A stretch of 64,000 nucleotides of DNA from NCBI RefSeq assembly GCF_001039355.2, contig NW_019775291.1:792730-856729 (forward strand), written 5' to 3'. Below are positions 53,701 to 64,000 of this stretch, piece by piece. This stretch comes from Lingula anatina. Taxonomy: Eukaryota; Brachiopoda; Lingulata; Lingulida; Lingulidae. Position numbers and translations under genes: made by a program. The first letter of the stretch is position 1. Each line of letters begins with the position of its first letter. Below the pieces are notes generated by a model, which had not been told where the DNA came from, did not search any database, and worked only from the letters and a program-made list of their open reading frames with translations.

Positions 53701-56700
53701 CTGTCTTTGTCATCAGTGACCCTGCCTCCATAGTTACACTCTCCAGTTAGGTAGGTGAGGGCCTGCAGCTGGAGCTCCTCATAGTCATTCAGGAACATCT
53801 ACAAACAGAGAGAGAGAGCTGTTATCATCAGGCTACAATCTGCAGTCAGATAGAAATCAGTTTACATCATATACAACCACAATCCCCATTTTTATGTCTA
53901 TGTCTAAAACCTTTAGGTAAAACTACTGACAATAATTCCTTAACTGTCCACTTACCAGCATTTGCCTCATACATGTACTAATCCTGAGGTCAGACTCATT
54001 GAACTCATAGGGAATGTTCCAGCCAAGAGGACCAAACTTACAGTGTCTGTATATAAAAACTGTCAACCTACCAGCATTTGCCTCATACTGATCCTGAGGT
54101 CAGACTCATTGAACTCATAGGGAATGTTCCATCCTAGAGGACCAAACTTCCTCCTCTCCTGGACCAATGCATGGAAGAAACACAGCCCAAACAGCATCTT
54201 GTGCCACTTCTCAGGCTGAAACAAACACATTATCAAGGTGAAAGGCATCTTCGATAGATAAAAGAGCAGGTGCCCTAATCAAATTAATTAGCTTGGTGTG
54301 TGTAGCTTAGACTGTATTCCCAGAGATTTAGATGATCCATCCGGACCAACCTAACTCCTTGGGGTTTCACACTAAACTGCTGTCAGCCAAGCACTCACGG
54401 CCGTTAATTACCCCCTTACAGCTTTTAGTAAGCGAGACAGACATTTAAGCCAATTAAGCTGACACCAATCTAGTGAGACTCTCCAGGGTGATAGATCGAT
54501 CTAAATATCTATGGGAATGGGGTCTTAAAGTTCTTAATGAGACCAGAGCTGTATTCAGTATCTTTACCTTGTTACAGCTGTTGAAGAAGGCAGGGTCAGA
54601 GATGGGGTCATTGAGGTATGACCTCAGTAGATTAGCTCTCAATCCTTTAGGAGGTTCATTGGTCATCTTTACACCTGGAAACCACAACATAGACAGCATA
54701 AATATCAAAACATTAATGTGTCTTTACACCTAAGAACACAACAGAAAGAGACTAAATAACAAGGGATTTTTTTCATTCATATTTCCACTGCTATAATGCC
54801 AGCACATTAACTTACTGGTAGACTTCTACTCACCATTCTGTAATATGGCCACAGGGAAGTCATTGGAGGGGTAACTGGTCAACCAAAGACGGAAATCTGG
54901 GTTTGTGCTCTCAGGAATTATGGTCTGGAAGAATGATAATTCCACTTATACATGTAGTAACCACTATATGTATTATAGCCTAAAGAGATAGCTTTCTGAA
55001 AATTACCAAGAAACATTAAAATTGTGAACGACTGTTTAATCAAGTGTCTACCAGAAAACAATGCTTTGTTTTGAATTTAATTTGCATTAGTACCTCTTCA
55101 CAAATCTTCTCCAGTTTGGGCATCCAACTAGTTGCTAGATGGCAGTTCTGCAAGACAACCCAGCTCCCATCCTTGATAGCATTGTCTATCATGTTGGCAG
55201 CAATGGGACCCTATGGAAGTAATAAAATATTTTAAACCATAGAATCTAAACAAAGTCAAATAGACCACAGAAGAGGCAGCTGTTGAAGGACAGTTGTTGC
55301 TTTTTGAAATATACATTCACTATGACCAAGGAATATAGTATCAGAAGTCTCACAGCATACTCTGAAGTTTCCTCTGTCTTACCTGTCCTTGTCCCAGAGA
55401 AATGGTCTGAATCTTATTGTTCCCCGTGGAGTAGCCTCTGTCCTCCCCATACTTCAGCAGAGCAGCCATGGGGTCCGCCCCTGGGGACAGCACAAAGATC
55501 AGGGGGGCACAGCAATGGGAGTCAGCAAATGACCCGGCCAGGTCAAAGGTCGGAGGCTCTATGTAGGACTGGCCCAGATTGTCTACAATGAACTCCTGAA
55601 CAGCAGGTACAATCTTATCTGGACGTAATACCCTGAGGACCACCATCTTATCCAGACCCCCCAGGGTGTCATAGGGGGATGGATACTTGAACTCATGGGG
55701 GTTGGGGGAGTCATACATCTTCTTCCACTCACCAATGTTGTCACGCACATCTGAAATGATGCAAGATGTAATGACTATTGTGAAATTAACCATCAAGACA
55801 ATCAGTTACACTCATCAATCATATATAATACATTACATTCTTCTGCAGAATACGTAATTTCATCACGTCATATATCTACTACTTACGTTCAAAGAGGCCC
55901 TGTAGATTGGGTAGGTTTGATGCCCTGACAATCTCTGACCATGATTTCTCTGTGAGCCACTCTGGGGCAGGATTGGGGTGAGGGTTGTCCATACCAACAC
56001 CACCAGTCAGCAGGAAACGCCATACTTGGTCATCTATCTTACCACTGAAAATTTAAATGAGACATCAAGTCAGGTTGTAGTATATAGACAATTGATTACC
56101 AGTCACAACGACATTATTTCTTGCCATTGTAGCCAGGAGTTATAAACCATGTATATGTTTGTTTTATTGCACAGCAGCACCATTACACAAACCAAGTAGG
56201 TATGTTCACTGTACCTTCCATTCAGAATGCCAATGCTGAGCACAAAAGAAAAGAGCAGCTTGTCCTTTTCAAACAGTGAGCGGCAGACATTACGATATAT
56301 ACTGTTGGTGAAGTGGTCATTGAGGTTATGAATTCTTTCCTCCAACTCAGACGCTGGTTCACTATTGATGATAGACTGAAAGATAGGAAAACATTGCCAA
56401 ATTAAGAATAACAATAGTATGCATCTATAACTAGTACTCAAATAAGGTGAATGAGTACTGGTACATAGGTTCTATGTTGTATTTTACCAGTAAAACCAGC
56501 TCTTACCTGTAGGTATAAGTTGATGAACCAGGTCAGTGAGTACTGATACATAGGTTCTATGTTGGCCAGCTCTGATATGCAGAAGAACAGTATGGAGGAG
56601 TGAACAGCCACTGGGAGATACCCGCTCCTTGTCTCATCTATCTCTTTCTCTGTGACATTAGCTATCTCCTGCTTGGCTGAGATCTCCTCAGAGAGAGTCT

Positions 56701-59700
56701 TGGAGGAGGACAGGATCTTGATGGCCGTCTCATCTTCCAGAATGTTGCCCTGAAATTAGTACAAATGTGAACATATTCACTGTGTTCACTTCACTGTTTT
56801 TAGCAAAGATTGGGTCTGCCATGTGAGTTAAGGTAAAAAAATGTGTCATGAAAAATCTCAACTTATAAAACAAGTGTTTTTTTTCTACTGCTTGACCTAC
56901 ATACCTCTGAACTAGAAAGCACTTCCAAAATTTTGTCCTCAATTTCCTTGAGCTGCTTTTTGTTGGCAGCACTCTCCAAGACAAGCTGATTTTTCTTCTC
57001 TTCCAGCTCAGGCTTCTCCTTAGCAGCCACAATACCCAGCAGCTGGTCCTCCAGACCCTTAGGAGTGATCATGAAGTTCAGCAAGCACACCTGTAAAATA
57101 CAGACAATCACGTGAATATCTACCTTGTAGATAAAATAAAGTACAAATAAAATAAAAATATTCCTCATATGTAGCATGGTTTCACTGAAAACAAACAGTG
57201 TTCACACTGAGCTGTACCTTGACTGAGACTTCAGGCATATAATGTGGGTTCCTCAGCCTGGTGGTCATGTAGAACTTGAAGCCCTGAGAGTACTCCACCA
57301 TGTTCTCTCCCAGTCTCATCATCTCCACACCACCAACTTTGAAGGTCAGCTTCTGCAAGACTGGCTCAAGGATGGGATCCAGCTCCTCTCCTGGAAATAC
57401 ACAATAGATGGCAGCACTTAGAAACAGTAAAACTACTGCTAGGGGACACTGAGAACCAGGATACTTACAGTGACTTATGGTAACATTACATTACCTATAT
57501 GTTGGATATATTCAGGTTTGCAGCATAGAACACTAATATATTATGGCATTGTCATCTGATCACCAGCTGTACTGCCTATTGTATTCTACTAGATCAGTTA
57601 CCCAGAACACACCTATATTCTCCAGTAGAACTGGGTGTCCAAACTGGATAGAATTCTCCAAGGTTCTCACATAGCCAGGATCTGACAATTTGATGATCTT
57701 CATATTGTTTTCCCTCTCCATATTCTTCACCCACTTGTTGGCTTGCCCTGAAGAAAACATACAGTAACAACCATATCAGAACCATACACAGTGATTGGGA
57801 TTGTTTCCATGAACTGATAGAGATGAATGTGTTACTATAAGCCATAGAAAACTGCAGATAATCCTGTCACAGACATCTGTATGTGTGTTAGCTATTTAAA
57901 ACCTTGGTCCACATTGCAAAAAGTAAGAACAGAGCAGTACCTTGTGGATCTATCATGAGTGGCCAGCGACGGGAGTTGGCCACAATGATACCATTGTCCA
58001 CACTAAAACTGTCCACTGGAAGGCCAGCAATGTTCCAGGCTCTGATCTTGACAGGCTCACCAAGAGTGACATTAAGAGAGAAGTTTGGAGAACATGGGAT
58101 TTCCTTCTCCACACAGTGGTCATGCCAATCTTTGGTCACATCCTGCAACAGACACATTCAGTGCAGTGCTTTGTCACATCTAACACAATGTCAAGTACAA
58201 CTTGTCTCATCTAAAACAATGTCAAGTACAACTTGTCTCATCTCACACAATATTACTTGTCTTGGTTAATACAATACTCATCTCACTTAAAAAAAGTAAT
58301 ACAAAACAGAACAATGAACAAACATGTACTTTTGTTAAACATAAGAGTCAGTACATGCAGAACTGGTTGCAGTGTTACCTGTCTAAAGTCCACAGTAAAT
58401 GCCCCCAGGTACGCCACCACCGCACTACTCAGCAGCACATCACCTGTAATGTTAATATAGGTGGCGCCAAGAACACGGGCATTTTCTGTCCACCGAGTCT
58501 TTTCACCCCCCAGACCACCAATCAGCTTCTCTGCTCTGTCCAGTTTCTTCTCACAGAGATCTATGTTGTCTTCCAGCTCCTTCTTCTTCTGTGTCATTGC
58601 CTCCAGTTCATCATTCAGTGCCTGAAGCTTGTCTACCACCTGGAAGGAAAGTATTCCTCAATTAGTGCTTTACATATTACAACTTAACACTCCTGGGAAT
58701 ACTTAAAACTAAAATGACATTGTATACAATATTAATGCTGATACTATTAAGGGTTAACATGTTTTACATTTATTATTTACAGTTTTGTTAAACCCACTAT
58801 CATTTAGATTGTGTGGGGTGTGACAGTGTATTGTGTGGGGTGTGACAGTATATTGTGTGGGGTGTGACAGTATATTGTGTGGGGTGTGACAGTATATTGT
58901 GTTGGGTGTGACATCAGATTGTGTGGGGTGTGACAGTGTATTGTGTTGGGTGTGACAGTGTATTGTGTGGAGTGTGACAGTGTATTGTGTTGGGTGTGAC
59001 ATCAGATTGTGTTGGGTGTGACAGTATATTGTGTTGGGAGTGACAGTGTATTGTGTGGGGTGTGACATACAGTTCATCCCACAGAAATACAGATTGTATT
59101 GGTTGTACAGGGTAAGAAATACTGTTCAATCTAATGCCCTCTGACCCTACCTCTTTAAGCTGTGCTCTCTTGGTGTTGAGTTTTTCCATCTGAACTGCCA
59201 GCTCGCCCTCTGCTTCAGCCAGTTTGGCCTTCTTTGGTGCCACCNTGTATTGTGTGGGGTGTGACAGTGTATTGTGTGGAGTGTGACAGTATATTGTGTG
59301 GAGTGTGACAGTATATTGTGTGGAGTGTGACAGTGTATTGTGTGGGGTGTGACAGTGTATTGTGTGGAGTGTGACAGTGTATTGTGTGGGGTGTGACAGT
59401 GTATTGTGTGGAGTGTGACAGTGTATTGTGTGGGGTGTGACAGTGTATTGTGTGGAGTGTGACAGTATATTGTGTTGGGTGTGACATCAGATTGTGTTGG
59501 GTGTGACAGTATATTGTGTTGGGAGTGACAGTGTATTGTGTGGGGTGTGACATACAGTTCATCCCACAGAAATACAGATTGTATTGGTTGTACAGGGTAA
59601 GAAATACTGTTCAATCTAATGCCCTCTGACCCTACCTCTTTAAGCTGTGCTCTCTTGGTGTTGAGTTTTTCCATCTGAACTGCCAGCTCGCCCTCTGCTT

Positions 59701-62700
59701 CAGCCAGTTTGGCCTTCTTTGGTGCCACCACTTTGGCCACCCTGTCATAGACATCCATGGCCTTGACCCATCGACATAGACCCTCACAGGCTGTGGATGC
59801 CTGCTTGATTAACTTGGGGTCAAACTCCTTGTTGCTAATATAGCTGTAATACAACACAATATACATATACAATACTTACTTTTATTTCACTGTTTTTGAA
59901 TTCATTAAGTTATACTCACTTATTTCATTTGATCTTTTATTTATATCTTGTTACACTAATATTCTTTTAAAGCTTACGTTTCTCTGATATTCTTCATGAT
60001 GGCTGGTGGAATGTTGTCCTTATCATAGGTCTTCAGTCTATCCAGGAACTTCATGTCACCCAGCAGTTTCTGAGAGGGTCCCCAGAAATCTTGGATCATC
60101 TTTCCTGAGCCTCCTGGGTCTGGCTTTCTCTCAGCCTTCACTCCCAGCATCACACACACTGACTCCATGACCAGTTTGACTGCAGCGGGAGGGTTCTGGA
60201 AATATATCATATGATCTAGAATTCTGGGGGATAGGTTTGTATATACACAAAGGGGATCTTTAGATACACATGGGAAAGTCTTAGGCACTGACTCCATCCC
60301 AAAATTGACTTCAGTCATAAAAATTGATGAAGACTGTGTGGACTAGAGTCGAAAGATATTAAGGAATTTGTGAACTTGTTTCCGACTACAGCCCCACTGT
60401 AGACCTTAGCTCCATGTTCTATTCCCTATTCCTAGTCCCTATTCTCTATATCTCCAGCCTCACCTTCATGGCTTTGACCATGCTGATATCTGCAGGTTTC
60501 AGTGTATTCAGGGCCTGGATGGAGGCCTCTAGGGCAGGGATGGCCTCAGCAAGGTCACTCTCACAATCATCTTTGATGGCTTGAGCTGCTGCAGCTGCTT
60601 TGTTAGCAACAGCCTCATCAGCTGCAACAATCTAGAAATAGTGAAATGTTTACATTATGGTTATCAATACTCTCCAAGTCAACAGCCTCATCAGCTGCAA
60701 CAATCTAGAAATAGTGAAATGTTTACATTATGGTTATCAATACTCTCCAAGTCAACAGCAACATTCTACAAATAATGCAATTCACTCTGAATCAACAACA
60801 TTAAGGTTAGGAGAAAGTGTTGAAGTTAAAAGAAACCATAAAAGTACATTATTTTACGTCAATTACTTTAAGTCTAAGGCTGTATTCCCAGAGCTTTTAG
60901 ATTGATCTATCCCCGCAGGGAGTCTCACTAGATTACTGTCAGATAATCCGGCTTAAATGTCTGTCCCGCCTACTACAAGCTGTAAGGGGGTAATTAACTT
61001 TCGTGTCCGCTCGGCTGACAGCTATTTAGCGTGAACCCCCAGGGAGTTAGGTCGATCTAAAGTAGATCGATCTAATCTCTGGAAATGGGGTCTAATATTT
61101 ATATCCTAAAGCATCCTAAACCTGTTGAGAAATATACAATGTTAGTCATTAACTAAAATACAAAATATTACTCTTATCAATCCACTTCTTTCTTTTGTCA
61201 CTCACCTCTTTCTTGGCCTCCACATCCACTGTCTCCTGTTCAATCTTTGTCATCAGTTTGTCAGTTTCCTCTGATGTTTTGACAAGCTCTGGCTGCAGCT
61301 CACGTAGTTCTACCTGCATCACTGAGACCTAGGAAACATATGGACAAGAATATCACCAAAAAACTTGACATATCATTATAGTTCTACCTGCATCACTGAG
61401 ACCTAGGAAACATATGGACAAGAATAACACCAAAAGCTCATCATATCAAAATATGCCATTATAAAGGCTGAAGATGGGCACTGGAACTGTTCTAGAATAT
61501 GTTAGATTTACTATTGCTACCTATATATAAAACTGTAAACTCTCAACATTTCCATGGACCTGCAAACATTAAAGATATGCATTCTAAATACCCCACCTGC
61601 GAGGCAGCAAACTCCAACTTTTCAAGACCCACAATGTATCTGTTCTTCAGTGTTAAGATCTCTTCCTGTTTTACCCCCAGCAGTTTCTTAAAGGTCAATA
61701 TCAGCTCTAGGTAAGAGGTGGGTGTTACATAGTTGTGTCTGCGGAGAACGTCCATAAATCTGTGTAAAATGACAGAAAAATAAGTTACATATTCAATTGT
61801 TACATTGATTTATATACAGTACAGCACGCAAGAAAACATGAAATGAAAAAATGCAGATAATTTCACACATCTCTACTAGGAAGCAAATGTAAAACAATGC
61901 TGCCTTCCATGAAGCACAAAAAAGCAGTGGTTACCTTTCTGAGAGTTTCCGGACACTTTCATGGAAATATTTACACATGAAGACCACACTGGTCCTCACA
62001 CTGTCCTCTAGANTTTTTTAGACTACTGTCGCATCTAACACACTGTCACATTTAAGATACTGTTACATGCAACACACTGTCACACATAAATGACAGTCAC
62101 ACCTAAAATACTGTCGTATTTAACACACTGTCACATCTAACACACTGTCATATTTAACACAATGTCACATCTAACACACTGTCGTATTTAACACAATGTC
62201 ACATCTAACATACTGTCATATTTAACACACTGTCACAGCTAACACATAGTTCTACGTACCTGGAACCAATCAATGGTGCAGCAATTAATGAGAGAAGGAA
62301 ACATCCTCAGTCTGTTTCTAAAGGCGTCTCCTATGGGGCTCATGGCCAGCACAATGTGAAGGTTCTGTTTCACTCTGTCTATGAAGTAGTTGTACATGGC
62401 CAGAGGAGTAGCATCCATCTTCTTGCCCTCATTTCTGGCCACTGTCTGCATTTTCTCTATGATCTCAGCTTTCTCATCAGAGGGGTACAGGTTGGGTACA
62501 TCCCCTGTGTTCAGGATCATACTAATGTCCTCCATGAAGGATTCGTCTTTGATCTGAGTGTCAGCAAACAGGAACACAGTGGGTTTGCCATCACCGCCTG
62601 CCTTCAGGAGGAGCTGAAAGAACAACACACACACTGATCACTGCCAGAATGGCATCTAATTAAGGACCCTGTCCCTGGCTAATTGATAACTGTATGTGGT

Positions 62701-63973
62701 TATATAATTACTAATGAAGCTTTCATGTACGCAGGAAATACAATAGACAATTAAAAAGATGTTATCAGCCAGGTACCTTTTTCAAGTCATCTCTCCAGTC
62801 ATTCCTGCTGTAGTTCTTGGTGATCTCAATCATGAACATGTCATACTCTGCCATGGCTGTAGCCAGCTTAGCTGCACTCTGGCGACCACTGCCTCCAATA
62901 CCTAGTGTACAGACAGAGTTATATCAATATACTGTCCTCACTGGCACAACTGACACATTTCACATCTAGTACAATATCACACTTGTCACACATCTAACAA
63001 ACCATTAACAACATTACTAGGCTAACTGAACTCTGAAAACCATGGCAATGTTTTAAGAATGTAACAAAGTTATCCCTTAAAATAATTTACATGAATGACA
63101 ATTGTTTCAAGGATAGTTCATATAATCCATATAGAAATACAGCATATAAAACATTTCTACAATGTGTGACTTACCAACAAGAAGTGCGTGCCCGTTATCC
63201 TGCTTGAGTACACGTGCGACACGGGATATGTGTTCAATGGCAAACTTAAACATGACCAGGTGCATGGGAGCCTTACTGATGGAGTTGTAGTCATCCAGGT
63301 AGCTGAAATGGGAGGTGCAGGTGAGGGAGAGAGGACAGTGCTGGACAGGTGTGTCACCAGGTGTTCACTGGATACAGACACTGTGGACAATGACACTGTT
63401 TTCACATTAACACTGTGGACATTGACACTGTTTTCACATTAACAAACACAATTGCTGATACAACACATGAAATATATTGTGAGATACCATAACATTTACA
63501 CAAGATGTGTTTGGAGTATAATCTGGGAAATGCCCCATGCTGAGAAAACTGAGAAACAGCAGTATACATGTGGACAGTAGTGTCAAAACAATAATGAACT
63601 GAAATTAACCAAATGACAACATCAATAACAGACAACAGCTTGCTCATCAGATACACCATGAGCTGACCTAACAAATATCACTAATAATTGATTGCCTGTT
63701 TCATATACCCTCAAATAGTACTTTTCAACTCTTTGAAGTAAGTCACCTCATTGCACATTGTTCTCTTACCCCTCTATAGTACTTGTGAGCTCCTTGAGGT
63801 CAGTCACCTCATCATACACTTTATTCTGCTCATCCATGTAGTCTCCAAAGAACAAGCTACGGATGTGGTCATCTATCACCTTGCCAGAGGGTGACAGGTG
63901 GCTCAAGATTTTGTCCACACTGACTTTCAGGTAATCCTGACAGGTGGTCTTCACAATGTTGAAGAAAGTCAGC
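50748..63973 (-). CDS. DNAH3/7/12: Axonemal dynein heavy chain, inner arm (DNAH3/7/12 group), C-terminal 31 exons
   Basis: Motor of cilia and flagella. Exons: 63770-63973, 63175-63302, 62777-62901, 62260-62613, 61935-62012 (cut), 61597-61759, 61206-61328, 60464-60631, 59978-60195, 59636-59843, 58379-58639, 57941-58142, 57613-57747, 57218-57390, 56905-57090, 56507-56749, 56215-56375, 55887-56044, 55383-55750, 55094-55210, 54834-54924, 54568-54674, 54072-54215, 53635-53798, 53355-53508, 53084-53212, 52595-52724, 52222-52357, 51955-52043, 51620-51741, 50748-51044. About 1780 codons. AAA4 P-loop GIGGSGRQS spans exons 2-3; stalk coiled coil and microtubule-binding domain 59.6-61.8 kb; AAA5-AAA6 then [22 protein letters not shown] and the end [11 protein letters not shown]. 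Single-headed inner-arm type by similarity. Exon 5 lacks its 5' part at the N at 62013. The 5' half of the gene is right of the window. Confidence 0.93.
51320..51612. repeat. Minisatellite, about 22 bp x 13, dynein intron 30
   Basis: Unit GTGTCAGTTGTGCCAGGTTCA with scattered changes, ending 2 bases from the donor of exon 51620-51741. It does not contain exon sequence. Confidence 0.9.
52683..52800 (-). repeat. Partial duplication of the 5' part of a dynein exon
   Basis: Plus-strand TACAGTATTCATAGACTCTG...TACTGG, inside exon 52595-52724, recurs at about 52760-52800 in the upstream intron, with a few changes. The acceptor itself is not kept in the copy. Confidence 0.7.
53955..54080 (-). repeat. 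Donor-side duplication of dynein exon 54072-54215, about 115 bp x 2
   Basis: CCAGCATTTGCCTCATAC...CCTGAGGTCAGACTCATTGAA and on to GAGGACCAAACTT occurs at about 53956-54042 and again inside the real exon. The intron copy keeps its donor (ATGCTG|GTAAGT). Confidence 0.88.
54309..54524. mobile_element. MITE copy 3, 216 bp, in a dynein intron
   Basis: Left end AGACTGTATTCCCAGAGATTTAGATGATCC, right end GGGTGATAGATCGATCTAAATATCTATGGGAATGGGGTCT (both broken here only in description). Terminal CCCA/TGGG inverted ends with TAGATCGATCTA-type inner repeats. Interior shares GGCCGTTAATTACCCCCTTA and ACAGACATTTAAGCC with copy 4 in opposite orientation. Confidence 0.8.
56430..56565 (-). repeat. Partial duplication of the 3' part of a dynein exon
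   Basis: GTGAATGAGTACTGGTACAT and AGGTTCTATGTTG at about 56447-56480 repeat exon 56507-56749 sequence at 56532-56563. The exon-side copy lies inside the exon; the other sits just past its donor in the intron. Confidence 0.75.
58806..59067. repeat. 22-bp minisatellite, dynein intron (first block)
   Basis: About 12 units of GTATTGTGTGGGGTGTGACA with T/G and A/G variants. Its sister block is at 59246-59550. Minus-strand open frames through both are an effect of the short period. Confidence 0.92.
59068..59245 (-). pseudogene. False second copy of the 3' part of dynein exon 59636-59843
   Basis: 59068-59244 matches 59552-59730, including exon bases for [20 protein letters not shown] and onward to the donor. 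It is cut by the N at 59245. The remaining upstream part of the exon is missing, so it is a join of overlapping contigs at the minisatellite. Confidence 0.88.
59246..59550. repeat. 22-bp minisatellite, dynein intron (second block)
   Basis: About 14 units of the same sequence as 58806-59067. It follows the N at 59245 and precedes the intact exon. It probably overlaps the first block in the real genome. Confidence 0.9.
60608..60720 (-). repeat. Acceptor-side duplication of dynein exon 60464-60631, about 73 bp x 2
   Basis: ACAGCCTCATCAGCTGCAAC, then AATCTAGAAATAGTG, occurs at about 60609 (real exon start and acceptor) and about 60682. The upstream copy (in gene sense) keeps a usable TTTCTAG acceptor followed by 24 exon bases, then intron. 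Confidence 0.88.
60876..61093. mobile_element. MITE copy 4, 218 bp, in a dynein intron
   Basis: Left TGTATTCCCAGAGCTTTTAG with ATTGATCTATCCC, right AGATCGATCTAATCTCTGG then AAATGGGGTCT. The interior CTAGATTACTGTCA / TGACAGCTATTTAG pairs, and CTTAAATGTCTGTCCCGCC matches copies 2 and 3. Confidence 0.8.
61313..61415 (-). repeat. Acceptor-side duplication of dynein exon 61206-61328, about 70 bp x 2
   Basis: GTTCTACCTGCATCACTGAG, then ACCTAGGAAACATATGGAC, occurs at about 61307 and about 61381. The second contains acceptor TTCCTAG followed by about 24 exon bases and lies in the intron. Confidence 0.87.
62013..62259 (-). repeat. Assembly join and short-period tandem repeat replacing part of a dynein exon
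   Basis: After an N at 62013 the sequence is a loose repeat of ACACACTGTCACATCTAACA and ATACTGTCATATTTAAC to about 62240. The dynein exon ending at 61935 is open leftwards into the N without an acceptor. The residues expected between CTIDWFQ and the surviving [13 protein letters not shown] (about 20-25) are not found anywhere in this interval. Confidence 0.8.
63700..63790 (-). repeat. Old donor-side duplication of dynein exon 63770-63973
   Basis: CCTCAAATAGTACTTTTCAA, then CTCTTTGAAGTAAGTCACCTC, near 63709-63750 is a diverged copy of CCTCTATAGTACTTGTGAGC, then TCCTTGAGGTCAGTCACCTC, at 63770-63810. The copy still has a GT donor (GAGG|GTATAT). Confidence 0.75.
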
Positions 63974-64000
63974 CTGAAGAAAATGGAGACATAAACTGAC

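Noticed and set aside
58754-59872. Long minus-strand frames rich in [10 protein letters not shown] repeats
   Set aside because: They translate the 22-bp minisatellite. The only real coding part is the dynein exon 59636-59843.

Overview
This is animal nuclear DNA. Genes are split into many short exons with GT/AG introns, and about half of the window is intron or repeat. I place it in an invertebrate deuterostome, most likely a lancelet (amphioxus). That rests on vertebrate-like exon structure, very high heterozygosity, and minisatellites that straddle exon/intron borders, which I recall being reported at the amphioxus Adh locus. No search was possible, so the species call is inference.

Layout, left to right. 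(1) 167-5887, + strand: the C-terminal third of the nucleoporin NUP133, 11 exons, open at the left edge. (2) 7233-16912, - strand: a complete 9-exon arginase (359 aa), ARG2-like with a possible mitochondrial leader. (3) 17255-24936, + strand: a complete 16-exon MCM5 replicative helicase subunit (731 aa), head-to-head with arginase across a 342-bp promoter carrying a palindromic E2F site. (4) 28190-30368, - strand: an SLC46 (folate-transporter-like) gene, 'A'. (5) 41162-43419 and 46445-48948, - strand: two near-identical copies of a second SLC46 gene, 'B'. (6) 50748-63973, - strand: the C-terminal 31 exons of an axonemal inner-arm dynein heavy chain (DNAH3/7/12 group), open at the right edge. 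All exon joins listed were checked for phase by hand and are consistent, except one dynein exon cut at an N.

Assembly state. Single N characters at 25350, 35421, 45250, 59245 and 62013 mark joins. Around the first four the same sequence appears twice with SNPs, indels and different repeat counts. The best reading is that 35422-45249 is the alternative haplotype of the flanking sequence, spliced into the middle of an insertion present only on the other haplotype. On that reading SLC46-B is one gene seen twice, and the MCM5 tail and part of a dynein exon are also counted twice.

Most unusual structure. At least 18 tandem duplications across four of the genes copy an exon edge together with its splice site into the adjoining intron, at both donors and acceptors. 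The extreme case is in arginase intron 6: 26 units of 63 bp, each holding the 3' part of exon 6 plus a GTAAGT donor. One NUP133 array is open and in frame, so it could lengthen the protein in 15-residue steps. One MCM5 duplication is present on only one of the two haplotype copies.
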